From positions 32,162 through 96,161 of the forward strand of contig VXRJ01000011.1 in NCBI GenBank assembly GCA_009838525.1: a stretch of 64,000 nucleotides of DNA, given 5' to 3'. The stretch's first letter is position 1. The number at the start of each line of letters is the position of its first letter. Origin of the DNA: Acidobacteriota bacterium. Lineage in GTDB: Bacteria > Acidobacteriota > Vicinamibacteria > Vicinamibacterales > UBA8438. Below, piece after piece: positions 58,499-64,000 of the stretch. Position numbers and translations under genes: made by a program. The notes below the pieces were generated by a model, which saw nothing but the letters and a program-made list of their open reading frames with translations, was not told the DNA's origin and did not search any database.

Positions 58499-60661
58499 CT
58501 ACTGCTGGCGCAGTACGCGTTCGACGTTCAAGACTCCCGGCACGGCGCGGACCACCTTGATCACCCGCTGGAGGTGCTTCAGGTCAAGGATGTCCATGGT
58601 GACGCTTATGTGGCCATGCTGATCCTCGCCCGATGACGCCTCCACCTTTCGGATGTCGATCCGGGTTTCCGCGATGCGCGAGGTGACATCGGCAAGCATC
58701 CCGCGCCGGTCCACCACCTGGATGGTGAGGCAAACCGTGAACGAAGCATCGCGGTCCGCCTTGCCCCAGACAACGTCGATCCGGCGCTCGGGGTCGTATA
58801 GCAGGTTCAGCACGTTTGGGCAGTTCGCGGAATGGACCGACACGCCCTTGCCGCGCGTGACGTAGCCGACGATCTTCTCTCCCCGTATCGGGTTGCAGCA
58901 GCCGGCGCGAAAGACCATCAGGTCGTCGAAGTCACGGACCTTGATGACATCCCGGTTAGGCTGCAGAATGCGCCGGACGGCGGAAGTGACCGACGCCTCC
59001 CGCTTCGGTTCCTGCAGTTGCGTCTCCGGCACCAGCCGGTCCAGAACCTGCCGAGCTGAGACCTTTCCGTAGCCGACGGCGGCGTACAGGTCGTCCGGCT
59101 TCGAAATGTTGAAGTCGCCACAGACGGTCTCGACGACAGCCGTATCCAGCACCGCCCTGGTCTTCAGCGCGAAGCGCCGGGCTTCCTTCTCGAGCAGCTT
59201 GCGCCCCAGATCGACCGCCCGCAGCTTCTCCTCCGCGTGGATGAACTGCTTGATCTTGTTGCGCGCGCGAGCCGTAGCGACGATGTTCAGCCAGTCGCGG
59301 CTCGGGTGGTGACCCGCCGCCGTGACCACCTCCACGATGTCGCCACTCTCCAGACGGGTACGGAGGGGCACCATCCGGCCGTTAACGCGCGCGCCCACGC
59401 AGGTGTGGCCAACGTCGGTGTGGATTGCATACGCGAAGTCAATCGGCGTTGCGCCTCGGGGCAGCGCCTTCACTTCTCCCTTTGGCGTGAAGGTGTAGAC
59501 CTCCTCCGGGTAGAGGTCGATCTTCAGGCTGTGGATGAACTCGGTCGGGTCCGGGACTTCCTTTTGCCACTCGAGCAACTGGCGGATCCACAGGAAGTAC
59601 TGCTCGTCCGTCTCTGCCCCGACACGTCCCACCTTGTACTTCCAGTGGGCCGCGATCCCCTCCTCGGCGATTTGGTGCATCTGCTCCGTCCGGATCTGCA
59701 CTTCGAACGGAAAGCCCCGGTCGCTGACGACCGACGTGTGCAATGACTGATAGCCGTTCGGCCGTGGCATCGCGACGAAGTCCTTGAACCGCCCCGGAAC
59801 GGGCGACCAGGTCTGGTGGATGATGCCAAGCGCGGCGTAACAATCGTGCACCGAGCTCGTGATGACGCGGACTGCCACCAGGTCATACACCTGATCAAGC
59901 GAGATCCGCTGGCGCTTGATCTTCTCGCGGATGCTGAACGGCTGCTTGATCCGGCCTTCGATGGTAAGGACCGGCACACCTGCCTTCCGGAGCTTGTCCG
60001 AGAGTGTCAGCTTGAGCCGCGCCACCGTGCGGTCGGTCGCCTTTCGACGCTTGTCTATGAGGGTACGGATGGACTCGTATTCCCCGGGTTCCAGTTGCCG
60101 GAACGCCAGCTCCTCGAGCTCGTGCTTCACCTTGCTCATGCCGAGCCGGTGCGCGATCGGCGCGTAGATATCCACCGTCTCCTGTGCGATTCGTAGCCGG
60201 CGCGATTCCGCCAGGTGGTCGAGAGTCCGCATGTTGTGGAGCCGGTCGGCCAGTTTCACCAGGATGACGCGAACGTCGTCAACCATGGCGAGCAGCATCT
60301 TCCGGAAGTTCTCGGCCTGCCGTTCCTCGCTCGAGGAGAACTGCATCGCGCTGATCTTGGTGACGCCGGCGACCACATGCGCGATGTCCTCGCCGAACAG
60401 CTCACGCACCTTCTCCTCGGTGGTAAGCGTGTCCTCCACGACGTCGTGCAGCAGGCTGGCGGCAACCGCGACGTCGTCGAGATGCATGTCCGCCACCAGT
60501 TCCGCCACCTCGAGCGGGTGCGTGATGTACTCCTCACCCGAGCGACGCGTCTGGCCGGCGTGGGCCACGGCGGAGAAATCGTACGCCCGGCGCAGCAGGT
60601 CAGTATCGGAGTCCGGCTTGTACGACTGGACTCTCTCGATCAGGCCGTCAAGAGTGCTCAT
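58499..60661 (-). CDS. rel: Bifunctional (p)ppGpp synthase/hydrolase (Rel/SpoT)
   Basis: A 720-residue stringent-response enzyme. HD hydrolase: HAGQTRRSGEEYITHPLEVAE and HDVVEDTLTTEEKV near residue 72. Synthetase: RFKDFVAMPRPNGYQSLHTS near residue 292; the RxKD motif is that of bifunctional Rel, not RelA (EXDD). TGS (VYTFTPKGEVKALPRGATPIDF) and C-terminal ACT follow. It makes and degrades (p)ppGpp in starvation. The ATG at 60661 directly follows the U8 of a terminator hairpin, so no Shine-Dalgarno sequence is possible; see the terminator entry. Confidence 0.97.
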   Translation of the reverse strand: MSTLDGLIERVQSYKPDSDTDLLRRAYDFSAVAHAGQTRRSGEEYITHPLEVAELVADMHLDDVAVAASLLHDVVEDTLTTEEKVRELFGEDIAHVVAGVTKISAMQFSSSEERQAENFRKMLLAMVDDVRVILVKLADRLHNMRTLDHLAESRRLRIAQETVDIYAPIAHRLGMSKVKHELEELAFRQLEPGEYESIRTLIDKRRKATDRTVARLKLTLSDKLRKAGVPVLTIEGRIKQPFSIREKIKRQRISLDQVYDLVAVRVITSSVHDCYAALGIIHQTWSPVPGRFKDFVAMPRPNGYQSLHTSVVSDRGFPFEVQIRTEQMHQIAEEGIAAHWKYKVGRVGAETDEQYFLWIRQLLEWQKEVPDPTEFIHSLKIDLYPEEVYTFTPKGEVKALPRGATPIDFAYAIHTDVGHTCVGARVNGRMVPLRTRLESGDIVEVVTAAGHHPSRDWLNIVATARARNKIKQFIHAEEKLRAVDLGRKLLEKEARRFALKTRAVLDTAVVETVCGDFNISKPDDLYAAVGYGKVSARQVLDRLVPETQLQEPKREASVTSAVRRILQPNRDVIKVRDFDDLMVFRAGCCNPIRGEKIVGYVTRGKGVSVHSANCPNVLNLLYDPERRIDVVWGKADRDASFTVCLTIQVVDRRGMLADVTSRIAETRIDIRKVEASSGEDQHGHISVTMDILDLKHLQRVIKVVRAVPGVLNVERVLRQQ

Positions 60662-60695
60662 AAAAAAAAGCCGGGCGCCCTCACGAGCGCCCGGC
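60662..60695 (-). terminator. Intrinsic terminator with U8 abutting the rel start codon
   Basis: On the minus strand: GCCGGGCGC-loop of 8-GCGCCCGGC followed by TTTTTTTT, then ATG of rel. A perfect 9-bp GC-rich stem plus eight U is a textbook terminator for the upstream TPR lipoprotein operon (stop at 60740). No base separates the U run from the rel start codon, so readthrough transcripts would carry rel without a ribosome-binding site, while any promoter for rel must lie within or before the hairpin. Confidence 0.9.
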
Positions 60696-60739
60696 CCTGA
60701 AACGCCGCCGATCTGCAAGGGATGTTGGGTGCCGGACGC

Positions 60740-61744
60740 CTATTCCCCTTCGGCCCCTTCTGCCGCCGCCGCGGCGGCAGCCTCTCCACGCGCCTCTTCC
60801 TGAATCTGCTGGGCAAGGTCGCGCAACTCATCCGCCTGGGCGATCAGCGCATCCTGTTCGTCGACATCCTCGGTCATGTTCGCCTGCATGCGAAGCAGGA
60901 TGTTCTTGTATATCAGCGCGTCAACGTAGCGATCGTTGAGCGAGATCGCCCGATCGGCCGCCTCGATCCCCGAGAGGATGTACTCCTCCTTCTCGTCCTG
61001 CGTGATACGGAAGTCACGGAACGCCTTCTCCCAGAAGAAGGTCGAGATCGTGTAGTAGGCCTCCGGGTTGTCCGGCTCTATCCTGGCGCGCTCCCGCAGT
61101 GCCTCAATGGTCGCGTCGAAATCGCCGCTCCGGTTGTAGAAGCCGGCAAGCTGCAGGTAGACCGTGGGATCCTCCCGCCGCATGTTCCTCACCTCGAGCA
61201 TGATCGCTTCGGCATCCTCGAAGAGGCCCGACTCCTCGAACAGCTGCGCGAGAACGAAGTAATTGTCGGGGTTGGCGGGATCCAGCTGAATCATCTCCTG
61301 CAGCAGCATGGCGCGACTGGTCGGATCGTTCATCCGATCCGGACCGTAGGCCGCCACCAGGTACTGCATCGCCAGCGTCTGGAACTCGGGGTTCGGGATC
61401 TCTTCGGAAGCAAGCCGGTAGTACTCGACGGCGCGTTCCAGGTAGGCGTCGTTCTGGGCGTCGCCCCTGAACGCCGGCGTGTACAGGTTGTCGTAGGAGT
61501 TGGCGATGTAGAAGTAAGCGACCGTCATAACCTGTGACAGTTCACTCTCCGGGTCGTCGGCGATGACTTCCAGCACCTGCTCGTATTCCTCGATCGCCCC
61601 TTCGTAGTCGGCCCGGCCATACAGCAGGTTGGCTTCCTTGAAGGTCCGCATCGCGCCGAGCTGCTCGAAGAAGGCGCACGAAACCAACGGCATCACGAGC
61701 GCCGCGACGAGGACCAGTCTCAGGAAGGTGCGTCCGGTCTGCAT
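60740..61744 (-). CDS. TPR lipoprotein linked to ExbB/ExbD
   Basis: A 334-residue exported protein. Signal ending in LVSCAFFEQ (lipobox near residue 23). Then TPR-like repeats of about 35 residues: KEANLLYGRADYEGAIEEYEQVLEV, ERAVEYYRLASEEIPNPEF, PDNYFVLAQLFEESGLFED, and DPTVYLQLAGFYNRSGDFDATIE. It ends in Ala/Glu-rich low complexity. It is the last gene of tonB-exbB-exbD-exbD-TPR, and a strong terminator follows. It probably anchors an envelope complex with the proton-driven motor; the role is not established. AAGGAG lies before the ATG. Confidence 0.82.
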   Translation of the reverse strand: MQTGRTFLRLVLVAALVMPLVSCAFFEQLGAMRTFKEANLLYGRADYEGAIEEYEQVLEVIADDPESELSQVMTVAYFYIANSYDNLYTPAFRGDAQNDAYLERAVEYYRLASEEIPNPEFQTLAMQYLVAAYGPDRMNDPTSRAMLLQEMIQLDPANPDNYFVLAQLFEESGLFEDAEAIMLEVRNMRREDPTVYLQLAGFYNRSGDFDATIEALRERARIEPDNPEAYYTISTFFWEKAFRDFRITQDEKEEYILSGIEAADRAISLNDRYVDALIYKNILLRMQANMTEDVDEQDALIAQADELRDLAQQIQEEARGEAAAAAAAEGAEGE

Positions 61745-61778
61745 GATGTTCTCCTTCTCGGCTTATTCGCCAGCCGGT

Positions 61779-62246
61779 CTAGCTGACCGGTGCGGCGCCG
61801 GCAGCGCGGCGCATGCCTTCCGTCACGATGCCCACCTTTTCTACCCCAGCGCCTCTCGCGGCATCGATCACGTCGATGATCTCGCCGTAAGTGAGAGACC
61901 CCGAGCCAGCGATGAACATGGTCTTCTCGCGCCGGGTCTCGAAGATCTGCCGCAACTCCGACTCCAGTGTCGCCATGTTCATGGGCTGCTGGTTGACGGA
62001 GATCCGCCGATCCGCGGTGAACTCCAGCACGATCTGGCTGCTGTCGGTGGCCGCCTGCGCCGAGCCCTGGGTCTCGAGCGGCAGATTGATGTCCAGGCCA
62101 CGCTGTCCGAGAGGGAGAGCCGCCAGGAAGATGACGATCAGAACCAGCAACACGTCGATGAACGGCGTGATGTTGATCTCCGAGTTCGCCGCAACCTTCG
62201 ACGCTCCGACGACTTTATCGGCACCGTGGTGCTTCTTGTGCGCCAT
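61779..62246 (-). CDS. exbD: ExbD/TolR-type biopolymer transport protein, copy 2
   Basis: A 155-residue single-span protein. EINITPFIDVLLVLIVIFLAAL gives the membrane helix with the essential Asp; the periplasmic domain (RRISVNQQPMNMATLESEL, SLTYGEIIDVIDAARGAGVEKVG) follows. It forms a dimer within an ExbB pentamer and conducts protons. It lies 6 bases after copy 1. Two ExbD paralogues in tandem are common in Acidobacteria and related groups. Confidence 0.93.
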   Translation of the reverse strand: MAHKKHHGADKVVGASKVAANSEINITPFIDVLLVLIVIFLAALPLGQRGLDINLPLETQGSAQAATDSSQIVLEFTADRRISVNQQPMNMATLESELRQIFETRREKTMFIAGSGSLTYGEIIDVIDAARGAGVEKVGIVTEGMRRAAGAAPVS

Positions 62247-62252
62247 CGTGGA

Positions 62253-62690
62253 CTACTCCCCTCCGCCGGCCGCGCCACCCAGCTCGCGCTCGGTGATCAG
62301 GCCGACGTTCTCAATCCCGGCCCGCTGCAACTGATCCATCAGTTCCATCACGGACGAGTACTGAGCGTTAACGTCGCCCTTGATCAGCAGAATGCGTTCC
62401 AGCTTCCGGCCCAATGCGTTATTGATGGCATTGAGCAGATCGCCCTGCGTCGTCTGCACATTGTCGACGAAGTACCGGCCGTCTGCCGTCACCGCCACGA
62501 CGGTGTTGTTGTCGTTGTCCGGCTTGTCAGCCGTGTTCTGCGCCTCGGGCAGCGTCAACGTCACGCCCGCCTGCAACAGCGGCGCGATGAGCATGACGAT
62601 GATCAGGAGCACGAGCATCACGTCGGCAAGCGGCGTGATGTTGATCTCCGAATTCAGTCCGTCGTTCTTGTCGCCAACTTGCATCCCCAT
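62253..62690 (-). CDS. exbD: ExbD/TolR-type biopolymer transport protein, copy 1
   Basis: A 145-residue protein with the membrane helix EINITPLADVMLVLLIIVMLIAP, Asp conserved, then a periplasmic domain (YFVDNVQTTQGDLLNAINNAL and SVMELMDQLQRAGIENVGLIT). It differs enough from copy 2 that the pair may form a heterodimer. The ATG at 62690 follows exbB by 88 bases. Confidence 0.93.
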   Translation of the reverse strand: MGMQVGDKNDGLNSEINITPLADVMLVLLIIVMLIAPLLQAGVTLTLPEAQNTADKPDNDNNTVVAVTADGRYFVDNVQTTQGDLLNAINNALGRKLERILLIKGDVNAQYSSVMELMDQLQRAGIENVGLITERELGGAAGGGE

Positions 62691-62778
62691 GGTCTGTTCT
62701 CCTCAAGTGAAATCGCGATCCGGACGCGCCCGCCACGAGCAGCGAACGCATCCGGCCGAAATCGCCTTGGCGAAGGGT

Positions 62779-63447
62779 CTACGACTTCTTGATGAAGTAG
62801 TCGACCAGCTCGGACGATGAGTTGTCCATCTCGACGGCGAAGTACTCGAGGCGCCCGGTCAGGTAGTTGAAGAACCAGACCGCCGGAATCGCCACAAACA
62901 GACCGATGGCGGTGCCGACCAGGGCTTCCGAGATGCCGCCGGAGACGGCGCCCAGACCGCCGGACCCGGTTGCCGCGATCCCCTGGAACGCGTTGATGAC
63001 GCCGATCGTGGTGGCGAGCAGACCGACGAAGACGGCCGTCGATCCGATGGTAGCGAGGATGCCCATGCCCCGCTTCAGGTCGGACGACGTGAGTGCGGAC
63101 GCCCGCTGAATCGCGCGGTGCACACTGTCCACGACATCGTCCTTGTTCAGTTCGACACCACTGTCCTGCTGGAACTGGTACTCCTGAAGCCCGGCCAGCA
63201 CGACTTTTCCGAGGTGGCTGTACTTGTAGTTCTTGGACTGCGAAATGGTGATCGCTTCCTTGAGCTTGCCGTCCTTGAGGTGCTTCGCCACCTGCGGCGC
63301 GAACAGCTTCGACTGCTTCGCCGCCTGCACGAAGGTGAACAGCCGCTCAAAGAAGACGCCCACCGAGGCCATCGACATGATGACGAGGACGCCCATCAGC
63401 AGCCTGACCGCCATCCCCATCTGCTCCCAGAGTTCGAGAAAATCCAT
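62779..63447 (-). CDS. exbB: ExbB/TolQ-family proton channel protein
   Basis: A 222-residue three-span motor protein. Segments: RLLMGVLVIMSMASVGVFFERLF, GMGILATIGSTAVFVGLLATTIGVINAFQG, and ISEALVGTAIGLFVAIPAVWFFNYL; the second and third carry the Thr/Gly residues lining the proton path. The cytoplasmic loop between spans 1 and 2 is about 70 residues. AGGAGGAAC lies just before the ATG at 63447. It powers TonB-dependent transport or another envelope process. Confidence 0.95.
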   Translation of the reverse strand: MDFLELWEQMGMAVRLLMGVLVIMSMASVGVFFERLFTFVQAAKQSKLFAPQVAKHLKDGKLKEAITISQSKNYKYSHLGKVVLAGLQEYQFQQDSGVELNKDDVVDSVHRAIQRASALTSSDLKRGMGILATIGSTAVFVGLLATTIGVINAFQGIAATGSGGLGAVSGGISEALVGTAIGLFVAIPAVWFFNYLTGRLEYFAVEMDNSSSELVDYFIKKS

Positions 63448-63523
63448 CTGTTCCTCCTCGCGGACCCCCTTGCCGGGCCCTCAACGACTCCGTTTCACTG
63501 GTTTGAGCTAACTAAAACCCGAA

Positions 63524-64000
63524 CTACTGCAGCGTGAAGTTGACGGTCACCGTCATGATGACCGGCACCGGCACGCCATTCAACAGCGTCGGCGTGTACT
63601 GCCACTGCTTGACGGCGGTAATCGCTGCTTCGTCGAGCAGCGGCACCGACCGCAGCACCTTGACGTCGGTCACCGCACCCGTCGGACCGATGACCGCCTC
63701 AAGAATCACCACACCCTGCACTCGGGCCTGCTGGGCCACCGGCGGATAGACCGGCGGGACATCGCGGACTTTGGTCGGCGGGCTGATGTTGCCACCGACG
63801 CGCACCGGCTCGGGCGGCGGGGGAGGAGGCGGCGGCGCGCTCGGCAAGCCGCCGACGATGCCGCTGACGACACCGCCTACGACGCCGCCTTCGACGCCGC
63901 GCACTTCGGACAGGTCAAAGCCGGTCTCCTCGACGATCTGCTCCGGAGCGGCAATCGGCGCCGCGTTCGGGTTGACGTCGATGACCGGCGGCGGCGCGGC
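63524..64000 (-). CDS. tonB: Energy transducer TonB (partial, runs off the window edge)
   Basis: At least 158 residues; the N-terminus with the membrane anchor lies beyond 64000. The visible part begins with a Pro/Ala-rich stretch, then GGVVGGVVSGIVGG and a PPPPPPP linker, and the C-terminal TonB domain: PPVYPPVAQQARVQGVVILEAVI, GAVTDVKVLRSVPLLDEAAI and VKQWQYTPTLLNGVPVPVIM. It couples the ExbB/ExbD motor to outer-membrane receptors. It is the first visible gene of the operon, 76 bases upstream of exbB. Confidence 0.9.
   Translation of the reverse strand, partial: AAPPPVIDVNPNAAPIAAPEQIVEETGFDLSEVRGVEGGVVGGVVSGIVGGLPSAPPPPPPPPEPVRVGGNISPPTKVRDVPPVYPPVAQQARVQGVVILEAVIGPTGAVTDVKVLRSVPLLDEAAITAVKQWQYTPTLLNGVPVPVIMTVTVNFTLQ

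Noticed and set aside
60662..60718. TTG start of rel at 60718, upstream of the terminator
   Set aside because: It would translate the terminator stem into a tail of MQIGGVSG type; the ATG at 60661 aligns with the family start.

Overview
This window is GC-rich bacterial chromosome from a Gram-negative organism. It encodes an ExbB/ExbD/TonB-type energy transducer, several lipoproteins with Lgt and LspA, and an outer-membrane-type barrel. The gene content and layout fit Acidobacteriota, possibly a Vicinamibacteria-like lineage: an ALDH4-type PruA beside a stand-alone proline dehydrogenase, TRAP TatT-DctP-DctQM, the ileS-lspA-lgt-rluD block with lon and dksA, and many small CxxC proteins. That placement is inferred from content only; no 16S gene or phylogeny is available here.

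Layout. 0-8 kb: proline catabolism (pruA and PRODH), a ThiO-like oxidase, a Na/Pi cotransporter and a PlsB-like acyltransferase. 8-10.5 kb: a small accessory island with an SdpI-like membrane protein, an AT-rich stretch and two back-to-back PIN-toxin modules. 10.4-15.6 kb: a TRAP transporter operon plus a beta-propeller lipoprotein. 15.6-22.5 kb: a SUMF1-fold protein, CCA-adding enzyme, a PLP dehydratase, a barrel protein, an acyl-ligase/ACP/acyltransferase fusion and infA. 22.5-28.3 kb: a TPR regulator, glucokinase, a deacetylase, an exported Pcm and Mrp. 28.3-34.5 kb: an AddAB-like helicase-nuclease flanked by two similar small proteins. 34.5-41.6 kb: asparaginase, a MobA-like transferase, tRNA-Ala, a PQQ dehydrogenase, a cold-shock protein, tRNA-Sec, and an operon led by a Fur-rubrerythrin fusion. 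41.6-47.9 kb: an A-type Fe-S carrier, FdhE, thiD, moaE-moaD, prfA-prmC and a HIT protein. 47.9-58.5 kb: ileS-lspA-lgt-rluD, lon, dksA, rpmB and RidA. 58.5-64 kb: rel and an exbB-exbD-exbD-TPR operon that runs off the right edge into tonB.

Themes. (1) tRNA-Sec, FdhE, MoaE/MoaD and a MobA-like transferase together suggest a selenocysteine- and molybdenum-dependent formate dehydrogenase elsewhere in the genome. (2) At least twelve genes have a -10-like hexamer ending only 6-10 nt before the start codon and no Shine-Dalgarno sequence, suggesting widespread leaderless transcripts. (3) A non-coding palindromic element with 18-bp terminal inverted repeats recurs at 3' ends of genes and in two cases is read into the C-terminus of a protein. 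(4) A perfect terminator hairpin ends in U8 directly abutting the rel start codon.

No rRNA, CRISPR array, insertion sequence or prophage was recognised. No stretch over 300 bases lacks a gene; the largest gaps (about 200-250 bases) are described individually.
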